A stretch of DNA of 64,000 nt from Humulus lupulus. Lineage: Eukaryota; Streptophyta; Magnoliopsida; Rosales; Cannabaceae. A program made the position numbers and the translations under genes. The notes under the pieces are model-generated. The model was given only the letters and a program-made list of their open reading frames with translations. It was not told where the DNA came from and did no database searches. The stretch covers positions 37,780,607-37,844,606 of the forward strand of contig NC_084802.1 of the NCBI RefSeq assembly GCF_963169125.1, read 5' to 3'. This document shows positions 1 through 11,339 of this stretch, piece by piece (position 1 is the stretch's first letter; the number at the start of each line of letters is the position of its first letter).

Positions 1-1074
1 TTAGAAATTCCGGAATGGAAGTGGGAGATGGTCATTATGGACTTTGTCACAGGTCTACCAACCACTCCCAAGGGGCACGATGCCATTTGGGTTATCGTGG
101 ATAGGCTGACTAAGTCCGCTCATTTCTTGCCGATCAAGGTAACTTATGGCGCACATAAGTTAGCAGATATTTACATTGCAGAAATAATGAGACTGCATGG
201 TGTACCCAACTCCATCGTATCAGATCGCGATGGACGTTTTACCTCAACATTCTGGGATAGAATCCAAACGAGGTTGGGTACTAAACTGAAGTTTAGCACT
301 TCTTTCCACCCGCAAACAGACGGTCAAAGTGAACGAACAATTCAGACACTGGAAGATATGCTAAGAGCCTGCGTGCTCGACTTTCAAGGGTCATGGAATG
401 AGAAGCTTCCACTAATAGAGTTCGCTTACAATAATAGCTACCATGATTCCATCAAGATGGCTCCGTATGAGGCATTGTATGGAAGGAAATGTCGATCACC
501 GATTCATTGGCACGAGACCGGTGAAAGAAAGTTTCTCGGATCGGATGAGGTTGATCAGATTACAGAGGACATCCGACGGATAAGGCAACGCTTGCAAACT
601 TCGGTTGATCGACAACGCAAATATGCTGATAGTCGCAGGAGACCCCTGGTGTTTGAGGTTGGCGATAATGTGCTGCTGAAGGTAGCTCCGCTACGAGGGG
701 CTATGCAATTCGAAAAGAAAGGAAAGCTTAGCCCAAGGTTCGTTGGACCTTTCGAAATCATAGAGAGGGTCGGGGAAGTAGCTTATCCTTTAGCTCTTCC
801 GCCCGCCCTGTCTAAGGTGCATGATGTGTTTCATGTATCCTTATTGAGAAAATACATGCGTGATCCCTCGCATGTAATCAGCTATGAGCAGCTGAGCGTG
901 GATCCTCAACTCGTCTATGAGGAAAAACCGGTTATGATACTAGACCGAAAGGAAAAAGTGTTGAGGAACAAGACGGTGCCATTGGTAAAGGTGCAGTGGT
1001 GTAACCATGGCATTGAAGAGGCAACCTGGGAAATAGAAGACAAGATGAGGGAGATGTATCCTCATTTGTTTTAA
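1..1074 (+). CDS. G1: Ty3/gypsy integrase C-terminal half with chromodomain, 5'-partial
   Basis: The frame is open from base 1 to the stop at 1072-1074, so this is the end of a pol polyprotein whose start lies outside the window. The integrase catalytic residues are present: D in MDFVTGLP, D in SDRDGRF, and E in the HPQTDGQSER motif. The GPY/F-like region (GKLSPRFVGPFEI) and HDVFHVSLL follow, then a short chromodomain-like tail with EEATWE ending in YPHLF. That order is typical of plant chromoviruses, most like Tekay/Del. Integrase would join the cDNA to the host genome, and the chromodomain is thought to guide it to heterochromatin. There is no stop or frameshift, unlike every other pol segment here, so G1 looks like one of the youngest insertions. 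The lineage call is by motif only. Confidence 0.9.
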   Translation, partial: LEIPEWKWEMVIMDFVTGLPTTPKGHDAIWVIVDRLTKSAHFLPIKVTYGAHKLADIYIAEIMRLHGVPNSIVSDRDGRFTSTFWDRIQTRLGTKLKFSTSFHPQTDGQSERTIQTLEDMLRACVLDFQGSWNEKLPLIEFAYNNSYHDSIKMAPYEALYGRKCRSPIHWHETGERKFLGSDEVDQITEDIRRIRQRLQTSVDRQRKYADSRRRPLVFEVGDNVLLKVAPLRGAMQFEKKGKLSPRFVGPFEIIERVGEVAYPLALPPALSKVHDVFHVSLLRKYMRDPSHVISYEQLSVDPQLVYEEKPVMILDRKEKVLRNKTVPLVKVQWCNHGIEEATWEIEDKMREMYPHLF

Positions 1075-1109
1075 GTTTCGAGGACGAAACCTTTATAAAT
1101 TGTAGGTAT

Positions 1110-4100
1110 TGTAACGCCCTGCATTTTCGGGTACCTTTGAACGACTCGGGTCGGGATTTTTTTCCCCCGGGTTAAGAATATTATTTTAAATAATATTATA
1201 TTTTGTTTGTAAGTATTCCATGAGTTATTGCTAGCCAAAATATGAATTTTGTGATTTTAAAAGTCAAGATAAGACTTTCGGTCCTGGACTGACACAAAAA
1301 CCCTGATCGGGTAAAAATCTCAGAAAATAAAATGAAAAATCATGGCAATTATATTTTGGGCATAAAATACATTCATAAAAGTTAAAGTTTGGTAAAAAAT
1401 AATAAACCTAAAAGAAAATGGAAATTTTAGGGCATTTTGTGTTAAATGCCTAATTTTACCGAAATAGAGAATTTTATTCCATGAATGGACCCTAGGTTAA
1501 ATTTTATTATGCGATTAATTAAATTAAATGTGAGAGACATTTAATTTAATTAATTAATGTTAAGTTTGGTGATTAAAACTTAATAAAAGTGAAAAAGGTG
1601 TCAAAAGCCAATTTGAACTTTTCTTCTTATGAAACCTTTATTAACCTTTATATAAAAAATAAAAAAAAAATGAAAATATTATATATAGCAAGGGTTGGCC
1701 GGCCATGTGGTGTTTTAGAGTGGTGTGAACCCAAATTTTATAAAATTTAAATGGCATTTAATTAAGAGGTCAAGTGGGCAAGTGGGTAGAAAAGCACTCA
1801 AGTACCTTGTGATATTTTGAAGAGTATTGTGAGCAATTCCCACACTAAGAACCGATCACTCTCCATCTCTCATTCACTATCATCTTTTTTGAAGACCTCT
1901 CAAAGTGTTCTCTCCATTTTTCAAGCCCAAGAACACCAAGGAAACTTTGAGGCTAAGTCTTGGTCTAGGAAGTGTTTTCCCTAAGGTAAACTTTCACTAA
2001 TCTAGGCTTTTGTAAAGTTTTAAGCATAGAGTTTCAAATAGCTAATTGACTATGTTGTTGGGGGAAGTTTGTTAGGGTTTTTGAAAGGTTTTGAAGGAGT
2101 CAAAGCTTATAGGAAGGTCCAAACCTTAAGCAAGAACACCAAAGAGGTAAAAAGTTTACTTTTGATGATTTTGTTGTAGGGTTTTTAGTTTTAAGCATTA
2201 TTTTGTATATCTAATGCTTAGAGTTTCTTGTTGATGATGTAATAAGGTTATGGTAGTTGTTTAATAATTTTTATGATGCATGTGTATTGATTTTTGAAAA
2301 TGGGAACCAAAACCCCCAAGGGTTTTGTAGGATACCCTAAAACAAAACATGTTTTGAGCTGTGACTTCCAAGGGGTCAAGCAGCCACTGTATATTGGTTT
2401 TGTAAAATTTAATTGTACTGTGATGTTTTTGAGATTGAGTACATAAAATTGAGCTTTTGAAACACAAAAAAATGTTTAGAAATGAGTAAGTTATGCTATT
2501 TCAAAGTTTAGGTAAAAAACTGTTTTTTCGTATTCTTATTTTCGGAACCAAGTTTGGACAGCCACTGTATAGGGCAAATGAACCCAGTTTTTCTAAAATT
2601 TTGTGGACATATTACTGGCATAACCTATTATTCCACTGTAAAATTTGGTAAGAAAATATTGAAGGGTTTGAAAGTTATTAACTGTCAAAGTTTGGAAAAA
2701 ATAAGGACTTGAAAATAAGGTCATTTTTACCTCATTGTTGGAAAATGATTTCACCAATCAAAAATGCTCATTTTGACCTAAGATTTTACAAAGGCCTAAA
2801 TGGCATAACAAAAATGGAATTGGGAAATTTTGGTAACAATTGGGTAAGTAAATTTCAAGTTATGAACTAACGAAGTATGTAGTTAAAAATGTGAAAAATA
2901 GGTTTTTCACACTTGGTGTAAAAATGAGATTTTGCAACATAAGGTAAAAAGTAAAATTTTGCTTATTTCAAGATATAAATTGGTAAGTCTTGAAATCATA
3001 TTTTCACTAAAATTACCCCGTTGAGTTTAAATGAATTATTTTTATTAAAGAGTTTTTATTCTTTTTAAAAATAAGAGATTTAATTTATTAATAGTTAATA
3101 AATTAAAAGAGGGTTTAAAACCTTATATTTTGAGAAAATAATTAAATGAATTATTTTTCTAGTAAGTAAAAATTGATTAATTTCTTTTGGAAAATTAATT
3201 AGTCAAGATGAGAAATTTATAACGGTTTTCCTAATTAAGACAAATTAGGCAATTTTCTTAAATCGGTTTTTAGATATTAAAAACCTTAAGAAAACAAAAA
3301 GGAAAATTTAAAAAGTTTATTTTCTTTTAAAATAATTAAGGAAATTATTTGTATTTTCTGGATATAATACCGGCTAAAATCTTACATATTTTAACCGACT
3401 AGTCGAAAGTGCGGGTTAATTGCGATACCTTGAAAGAGTAAGATTTTTAGCGGGTTGTGGGGAAATACCATTGTGATACCCGAGCCTAGGTATCGAGACC
3501 TTAGGATAGGTCTCCTCGAGACTTAGGGTTTAGTCTCGAATATTTTGTATAACTTTCCTTAATAGGTTTAAAACCAAATAAGGATTGTAAATCCTTACAA
3601 ATGACTTTTATTAAAATGACCAAACTGCCCAAAATAATAATAATGAATTATGAGTGCCATAATTAATCCGTGTATACTGTATGGATAACTACAGTATTGG
3701 CTAAGCGTAACTGGACTGAACGTTGGAGGGTGAAAACTTGCTGAGTGCTAAGGACTCCAAGTAAGTCAACTTATATTGTATGGCTGCAACATGAAATGAT
3801 TATTGTCTTGTATGTTAGTATAGGGATACATGCACATATATAGGCTGTCATAGAAAGTTGCTTAGAGACGTTAGTCTAGTGAGTGCTGATTTAGAAAATA
3901 TGAACGGTAGAAGTCTGTCATATCCTAGACGGTTGATCCCCGTCACACTGCTTGATTTTATTTATGTCCGGTTCATTACCGCGACGAGTGGCCATGAGAT
4001 GAGGATAAGCTGGTTAAACCTAGGGGCGCCAAGATAAATGGGACCTAGGGTCCCTCATGCTTACTTAATCATTGGACGGTTAGAATCCGAGCAAGTGCTC

Positions 4101-5101
4101 TGATAAGTTATTCCCGGATAGCAGCCGTGAATATTGGCCATTCCGTGAGAGTGCCTAGAGATACTAGGGGTTGCCAAGATTGAGTGAGGCTGAACACCCT
4201 AGGGGCAGCTGCTCACCAGCACCACTGATTAACATAGAAGTCTCCGTAAAACCGTGTAAATTGGATTACACTATTGAATAAGTAGCGATGCCCTAGGTAA
4301 CACGATAGTTACCCTTAATGAGAATATTTATTGGCTAGATCTTAGTGTGGAGACTCGGTTCTCTTTTACAGATTAGCAATTATGTGGAGGGCGCGTTACG
4401 CATGAATTGTTGGAAATTTTCGAGCATTGGTCTCGAATTATATGGTGGTATAATATATCTGCTTGCTCTGGGATTTTCTGAGTGTAGGGATATAATTGTT
4501 GATAAGATATTGTTGTGATATAATATATCTGCTTGCTCTGGGATTTTCTGAGTGCAGGGATATACTTGTTGATAAGATATAGTTGTGATATAATATATCT
4601 GCTTGTTCTGGGATTTTTCTGAGTGTAGGATTTTTATCTAGATATGAATTAATTTATCCTTGGTTATCAGGCATGACCATAAGTTTGCCAGGACGCTTTA
4701 GCGTTCTTGAAATTGATTGTGTAGGGTCCGGATGGGTCCGGATCCCTATTTCTCTATCTGCTTTGTTTGAAAGTTGATCTTACTAAGCGTTTTCGCTTAC
4801 CTAGTTATTTCATGTTGTAGGTAAGGGCAAGGGCAAGGCAGAGCAGTGAGCGCTGGAGTCTTCCTTGCAAATGTACATGTGGACCGACCTTTTGGGAAGC
4901 CTTTTTTTTTTTGGAAATGTTGTGTAATTTTCCTAAACTAGGCTCACTCTAATCTTTGTAAAACATGTTTGTAACTAAATGTTAAGTATGGCCATACGAC
5001 TTTTTAAAAAGTTTTTTTTTCTATGGGTTTTTGAGACATTTTGTTAAATGAAAACATTTATATTTCCGCATTATCGAGTCTTGAAAATCCGGGTCGTTAC
5101 A
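1110..5101 (+). mobile_element. 3' LTR of G1 (about 4.0 kb)
   Basis: It starts TGTAACGCC 35 bp after the pol stop and ends CGTTACA, giving a 7-bp terminal inverted repeat. The length of 3992 bp fits the long LTRs of Tekay/Del-type elements. The 1075-1109 gap has the TTTCGAGGACGAAA block often seen before the 3' LTR in this group, but no clean polypurine tract. There is a TATA-like run near 1680. The LTR interrupts an Athila protease reading frame at 5101/5102, which sets its end. The expected target duplicate is CTACC at 5102-5106; its partner is outside the window. Small ORFs inside are not gene-like. Confidence 0.88.
4451..4629 (+). repeat. 70-bp tandem repeat, about 2.6 copies, in the G1 LTR
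   Basis: Units starting TAATATATCTGCTTG begin at 4451, 4521 and 4591, an exact 70-bp spacing with only a few substitutions. The third copy breaks off near 4629. Confidence 0.9.
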
Positions 5102-7131
5102 CTACCAGTCGCCAAGAATGGTCTTCCAAGTATTATTGGAATATTTTCATCTTCCTCCATATCTAAAATAATAAAGTCCGTAGGAAAGATGAATTCACCC
5201 ACTTTTACCAATACATCCTCAATCACTCCAATAGGATGATTAACTGACCTATCTGCCATCTGCAAAGACACTGTAGTTGGCCGAGCTTCTCCCAAATTCA
5301 GCTTCTGAAAGATTGATAGAGGCATCAAATTCACACTAGCCCCTAAATCACATAATGCCTTTGTTTACACTAAACCCCCTATAGAACATGAGATATTGAA
5401 ACTACCAGGGTCTTTAAGTTTTGGAGGTAGTTTATTCTGCAGTATTGTGTTGCACTCTTCAGTTAATGTAACTGTCTCATAATCCTCTAATTTCCGCTTC
5501 CTTGACAAAATTTCTTTCATAAACTTCACATAAATTGGCATTTGTTCTAAAGCCTCTGCAAAATGGATATTAATGTGTAGTTTTCTAAAGATATCCAAAA
5601 ATTTAGAAAATTGTTTGTCAAGATTAGCCTTTCGAAACCGTTGAGGATATGGTATTTTTGGCATATGCTTAAAGTATTTTGGTTTTTCTGGTTTTGGAAG
5701 GTCTTCGGTAACATCCTCTTGAATTGGACTTGTAACTTGCTTATCTGTTGTCTTCTTCTTCTTATCATCTACTATAGGTCCTTCATACTCAGTCCCACTC
5801 CTCAAGGATATTGCATTACACTGTTCTTTAGGATTTACCTCTGTGGAACTAGGCAAATTTCCTTGTTGTCTACTAGAAAACAATTGAGCCAATTGACCTA
5901 TTTGTGTCTCCAAACTTCTTATGGATGCCCTGGTTTCAGTCATGAACTGGTTCAGTATGTCGGGCTTTATTTCAGGTTGTGTTGAAGGATGTGGTGGTGG
6001 ATGAGCTGGGCGTAGGATCGGATCATAATATTTTCCACAAGTCAATTGATGAGGGGGTTGTTGAGGTGGATACTATGGATATTGTGGTTGTAACCCTTGA
6101 TTATTTTTCCAAGATAGATTAGGATGATTTTTCCAAGCAGGTGTATAGGAATTTGAGTAAGTGTTGGGTGCAGGTCTTGAAAAATTACCTATAACATTTG
6201 CCTGCTCCAAGGGCATATTATTCACATCAGTAGAGCAACTAGCTGTGCTCGAGCATTGTTCATAAGAATGAGGTCCTCCACAAATCTCACAACTCATGAC
6301 ATTTTGTACTTGCATTGCTTGTGCCGTGAGATTAGTTTGTTTTAGTTGTTTGGTTAGAGATGCTACTTGAGCGGTTAAGAGCACAATTGGATCAACTTCT
6401 AAGACTCCCACTACTTTCTTATTCTCTCACTCAGTAGGCCAATTATAATTATTCATAGCCATCTCTTCCAACAACTCATATGCCTCATTAGCGCTTTTTC
6501 TCATAAATGCTCCTCCAGATGCTGCATCTATAACTGTCCTTGTATTTCCCCCCAAACTATTATAAAAAGTATGTACTAACAACCACTTCTCTATTCCATG
6601 ATGTGGGCATTTTCTTTGTAATTCCTTAAATCGTTCCCATGCACCATACAAAGACTCTCCATCCAGTTGATGGAAATTGTTAATCTCTTCTCTTATTCTA
6701 GCTGACTTAGCAGGAGGAAAATATCTGCCAAAAAACTTTTGAGTCAAATCTTCCCAAGTAAGTATAGAATTGGCTTGTAATGAATTCAACCAACTCTTAT
6801 CTCTATCCCTTAGTGAAAATTGAAAGAGTCTCGATCTTACAACATCATTACTAACCCCATTCATCTTAAATGTAGCACATAACTCCAAAAAAATTGTGAT
6901 ATGTAGATTTGGATCCTCATTTGGTAACCCTCCAAATTGAACACGGTTTTGTACCATCTGAATAATTGAGGGCTTTATTTCAAAATTATTCGCCTCTATA
7001 GTAGGAGGTTGAATACTTGAATGTATCCCTGTAACATTAGGGAGTACATAATTCCTTAGTGGTGGATTTGCCTCAGCTACATTACCCATATTTGCATTGT
7101 TGTTCACACCATTATTCACATTTTCAGCCAT
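5102..7131 (-). pseudogene. Athila gag and aspartic protease, broken and truncated
   Basis: The ATG at 7131 opens a product beginning MAENVNNG. The gag core has features characteristic of Athila/Tat-type gag: the [12 protein letters not shown] segment, [15 protein letters not shown] and [12 protein letters not shown]. Further on come a KYFKHMPKIPYPQRF block and the protease, with active-site DLGAS near 5350 and the [11 protein letters not shown] block at the end. The whole region is in one frame but carries in-frame stops near 6428, 6072 and 5364. The first two look like C-to-T changes of CGA and CAG codons. The gag protein would form the virus-like particle and the protease would process the polyprotein. 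The frame ends at the G1 insertion just after the protease. It cannot make a full product. Confidence 0.9.
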
Positions 7132-7351
7132 GGTGATCTCCAACCTTTTTTTTTATTTTTCGGTTCTGTCTGCACGTTTTTTCAATTTCCAGATCTATTG
7201 GTATACTCTCCTTTTGTCTATTTCCTCGCATATACCAACAATTCCTTAAATAAAATATAACCTTGATTCAAATAAATGTTAAACAAAAATAAAATAAAAC
7301 AATACAACCAAATTAGAACAAATAACAATTAACTGTGATATTAGAAATTAA

Positions 7352-7370
7352 GTCCTTGGCAACGGCGCCA
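7352..7370 (-). other. Athila primer binding site (tRNA-Asp type)
   Basis: The minus strand reads TGGCGCCGTTGCCAAGGAC, close to the complement of the plant tRNA-Asp 3' end (TGGCGCCGTTGCCGGGGA in family members). It sits 6 bp inside the LTR border and starts minus-strand cDNA synthesis. Confidence 0.85.
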
Positions 7371-7376
7371 AAAACT

Positions 7377-8775
7377 TGATCGTGAAAATATATATACGCA
7401 AGTGCACGCAATCGATTCAAGTACTATATGATAAGTAAAGTATCATTCCCTCGAAGAATATCTTCCAAGTACCACTAATTGTTCTTTAAATTTCTATTTG
7501 GCAACTAAGAATTTGACTTTTAAATATGAAAATACTTTAAACAAGAAAACAACTAAGGAAAAGATTTAAATCACTATGAAAAAGACCTAGGGTGTTAATT
7601 TCATCAACTTTTCATTCTACTAATTGTATTAATCCATTCTAGATTTCTTTCTTTCTATTCTAATAGCAGGTTAACATAAATTGATTCCTATTCTTTTTCA
7701 AGATATAAGATCTCAGCCTATATGCAGGTTTTCTACATATCTATGATAAACTTAAACATATAAAAGGCATTAAGTAAGGAAACCTTAATTACTACACAAG
7801 TCATACAAGTACTTTCGTCCAATATGCAACCTATGTCTATATAATGATAACATATTCAATTCACATCTTTCGAATTTTGAATCAAAATCATTAAATCAAG
7901 AAAATAGTGATCAAATATTTACTAGCATTAAACATACATTATATAGATTAGAATAGAGAAGAAAATCAAAAGAATATCATAATTCAATTAGATAGAAATC
8001 CAAGTGACTACATTAAACCCTAGATAAAAATTGTTTAGTTCATATCAGACATGACTAAATCAACCAAATAATTATTCATAAACATAAAATTCATAAACTT
8101 GAAGAAGAAATAAAAATAAGAAACTGCAGAATATTTAACCTAAGAACTACTATTAGTCTCTAAAAAAATGTAATTAAAAACTGACCTAATGACCTAATTA
8201 AACCTTGAACATGAATTTATAGTAAAAAAATACAAGTTTCTGAATTTTTCCTAGTGCGGGCCGCGACTTGGCATTTTCTGGGTCGCGGCCCGTGTCTATT
8301 CGTGGCCCTTTTCTTCTCTTATTTTGGCTTTAGGCGCCGCGACTCAGATTAAGCAAGTCGCGGCCCGTGTCTAATCATCTCCTGAGCTTAGCCTCTGTTT
8401 CCCCTTGAGTCGCGACTTGTAAGCCCAAGTCACGACACTAATTCTTTCCAGCAACATATATGTCTCTGATTTCCCCTCAAGTTGCCACTCAAAAGTCCAA
8501 GTCGCGACCTTAATTAAATTTTTCTCAGAATTGATCCTTCAGCTCATCTCTTCATCAAAACTCGTCCTTGAAGCATCCTTGATATCATTTTTAGTCCAAT
8601 AACCGCCAAAAGCCTCGTTTTCCACCATTTAGCTTCTTTTTGTATTTTTTCTCATGATTCATCACACCAACCTAAAATAAAGACAAACAAAAGCGTAATC
8701 TTGAACAAAACACACAAAAACACTCAAGATTGCGACAAAAACACTTTCTAAAATGACCCTAAAATGAAGTTATCA
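7377..8775 (-). mobile_element. 5' LTR of the Athila element (1.4 kb)
   Basis: On the minus strand it begins TGATAACTTCATTTTAGGG and ends CACGATCA, so the ends are TGAT/ATCA. The 3' end has the 'cgtgcacttgcgtatat' style segment also seen in the solo LTR at 57469-59436. The length of 1399 bp is normal for Athila. It contains a GC-rich island (8249-8455). Confidence 0.85.
8249..8455. repeat. GC-rich inverted-repeat island in the Athila LTR
   Basis: In otherwise AT-rich LTR sequence, variants of TCGCGGCCC and GTCGCGAC recur at least five times. Arms 8257-8267 (CGGGCCGCGAC) and 8282-8292 are perfect 11-bp complements around a 14-bp loop. Confidence 0.8.
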
Positions 8776-9312
8776 GATGACTGGTAAGTCTATCTCTATA
8801 TGGATGACTAATAAGTCGATCTCTGTATGGTTGACTGATAAGTCTGTCTCGGTTAGATGACTGATAAGTCTATCTCTTAGGTAGATGACTAATAAGTCTC
8901 TCTGTATAGATAACTAATAAGTCTCTCTGTATAGATGACTAATAAGTCTCTCTGTATAGATGACTAATAAGTCTATCTGTATAGATGACTAATAAGTCTC
9001 TGTATAGATAACTAATCAGTCTCTCTATATAGATAACTAATAAGTATATTCTTATGTAGATGACTGATAAGTCTATCTCGGTTAGATGACTGATAAGTTT
9101 ATTTCGGTTAGATGACTAATAAGTCTCTCTGTATAGATAACTAATAAGTCTATCCTTATGTAGATGACTGATAAGTCAAACTCTGTTAGATGACTGATAA
9201 GTCTATCTTTGTATGGATGACTGATAAGTCTATCTCGGTTAGATGACTGATAAGTCTATCTCGGTTAGATGACTAATAAGTCTCTCTGTATAGATAACTA
9301 ATAAGTCTATCT
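8776..9312. repeat. About 25-bp tandem array with stem-loop units, copy 1
   Basis: About twenty imperfect units of the type AGATGACTAATAAGTCTCTCTGTAT, with the variant GACTGATAAGTC. Each unit holds GACT-AATA-AGTC, a 4-bp stem and 4-nt loop. With flanking GAT/ATC it becomes a 7-bp stem with one bulge. The left end is cut by the Athila LTR. Isolated extra units occur near 9570-9640. Confidence 0.9.
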
Positions 9313-11101
9313 CTGAGGTCTCATACCCTCCTAGCCATGTGACATATCAGTCACCAGAGCTTATAGCTCTGGCTCTATGTAACTAGCCTTTAGACTAGAC
9401 AAGCACTTTTAGTTTTCATCGAACTTAAGGCCGGTCAATCATTTCATGCTTATGATGATAATGCTTATGTCGATTAGATCTAATCTTTTCGGCTTGTGTT
9501 AAACACGCTAATACCGTTCTTGACTTATAATCCAATGCCATACAACCAATGCTCCGTACTATTGCCGAACTTGACTAGTAAGTCACAGCTTCGCAATTAT
9601 TACTGACACCATTGCCGATTCTGACTAATAAGTCAGTACCATTCACAGATAAGCAAATTGCCAAGCATTTGATATGCATTCCAGATATACAAATAGAGCA
9701 CTCAACATGCTACATCAAAAACCATGCATGGCACATACTGGGTGAAGTTTTCTTACCTCTAGTTCGAGCGAGAAATAACAAATGAACGACCCTTGAGAAC
9801 GATCGATCCTTTGATCCTTTAGCGGTCACCTAGTCATAACCAAATTTGGAATCCAATTAATGAAATTAACAATAAAAGGTTCTTGACCTAAACCTCACTC
9901 CCGGGACCTCGAATCGTACTCAAACGGTTAGTAGATTCGATCCTGAGCCTTAGGAATTGAAACCCCTAGCAAAAAACCCTCAAAAGTGCCCAAAATAGAA
10001 CCCTAGAAAAACAGGGTAGCACTGCCCCCTTAGCACCTAGGCGCTACAAACAGGGATGACTTGCCCTGGACAGCGCTGTTGCGCCCTCCCTTGGGCGCTA
10101 TAGCGCTAGACTAGGGTGATTCAGCCCTGGTTTTTCCCCTTCGACTTCTCCACTTTCCAAACTTAAAAATCTGATTCCAAACTTCAACCAAACTCACAAA
10201 TGAACCCAAATACCCATTCTACAAGTCCTAGGTATCAAAACCCAATCAATCTTTGCTAAAAATTTCCATCAATTCTCAACTATCAACTTCAAAATTCCAG
10301 CTGAAACTCAACTGAAAACAGAGCAAGAAACCAGAGATTTCATGGCTAAAACCTTACCTTAAACTCAAGATGGAACCCTCTTCAGTAGTAGAACACAACC
10401 CTAGACCCTCAAGGCTTGGTTCCCTAGCTTGAATCCTCAATTGGAACTTCAAAAATTCAAAGAAAGAAGAAGGAGAAGTGATGATCGTGAAGAGGAAGAA
10501 AGAAAGAGGCTCTATTTTGGTTCAGCTCTACAACCTTCTAGTTGATATATACCCATAGGTCAAAAGACCAAAATGCCCCTAGGTCATTAAATTCCCTCTT
10601 AAGGCTACCAAGGGTAAAACCGTCCTTTCTCCTGTAATCCCGTTAATCATAATTAACGTCCTCCAATTCCCGTTATTCCCAATATTCTCAAATGCTAATA
10701 AATCATAATCCATTACCCTTTAATTCCCGGTAATGCACTAATCCTCAAATTCCCCCGAGACTCACCCCGAGCCCCGAAATTAACCCCGTTATGACCAAAC
10801 TGCTAACTTGCATTCAAAGATCGTCTTATGCCGAATAGCTCGAACAAATCCACATTATAATGTGGCCTTATTCATAATTCACAAACATGCATGAAAATAT
10901 ACAAATATTCCCTCAATGGGCCAAATTGCCAAAATGCCCTTATAATGAAAAGTGGACCCATATACATGCATTTATCTTCATATAATAATATAATTCACAT
11001 AATCATGCATATAATCATTTAATGGCATAATAAATCAACTATGGCCCTTCCGGCCTCCTAATCAAGGTCCTAAACCTTATTAGGAAATTTGGGTCATTAC
11101 A
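8776..11101 (-). mobile_element. G3 3' LTR, truncated by the Athila insertion
   Basis: It matches the second G3 LTR (14969-17327 plus 37017-37557) along its length, including the tandem array, the GC-rich block and the end TAGGAAATTTGGGTCATTACA. On the minus strand it starts TGTAATGACCC right after the purine-rich AAGGAGGGGATAGT (11102-11115) and the TTTCGAGGACGAAA block, so it is the 3' LTR. The remaining end lies beyond the Athila element, outside the window. A TATA-like GATATATACC sits at 10544-10553. Confidence 0.88.
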
Positions 11102-11115
11102 ACTATCCCCTCCTT
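11102..11115 (-). other. G3 polypurine tract
   Basis: The minus strand reads AAGGAGGGGATAGT directly before the LTR start TGTAATGACCC. It is the expected primer for plus-strand cDNA. Confidence 0.75.
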
Positions 11116-11339
11116 ACAGAAATTTCGTCCTCGAAATTTATTTGAACCACACGGAATATAAATTCCGTACAATTGATTCTAGTTTCCTAGGTCATTCCCT
11201 CGACCTCACTGTTTCTGTATCATACCTTAACTAAAGGTATATCTTTGCTTCTTAGAACCTTATTCTTTCTATTCAAATCCGAACTGGCTACTCCTCATAG
11301 GATAACTTAGCCTCAATCTCTAGATTCTCATAACTCAAC

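Larger units (their letters stand above)
5102..8775 (-). mobile_element. Athila-like Ty3/gypsy element, 5' part (LTR, PBS, gag, start of pol)
   Basis: Read on the minus strand it has a 5' LTR (8775-7377), a tRNA-Asp-type primer site, gag and the aspartic protease. G1 then cuts it at 5101/5102; the rest of pol should lie beyond G1, left of the window. The 8775 end abuts the tandem array of the G3 LTR, so the element was inserted into G3. Its presumed duplicate there is GATGA at 8776-8780. Confidence 0.88.

Noticed and set aside
5611..5985. Plus-strand ORF in the Athila region
   Set aside because: It is a shadow of the minus-strand gag frame.
8776..9312. CRISPR-like array
   Set aside because: Units are contiguous and diverged without unique spacers, lie within a plant LTR, and recur in the partner LTR.
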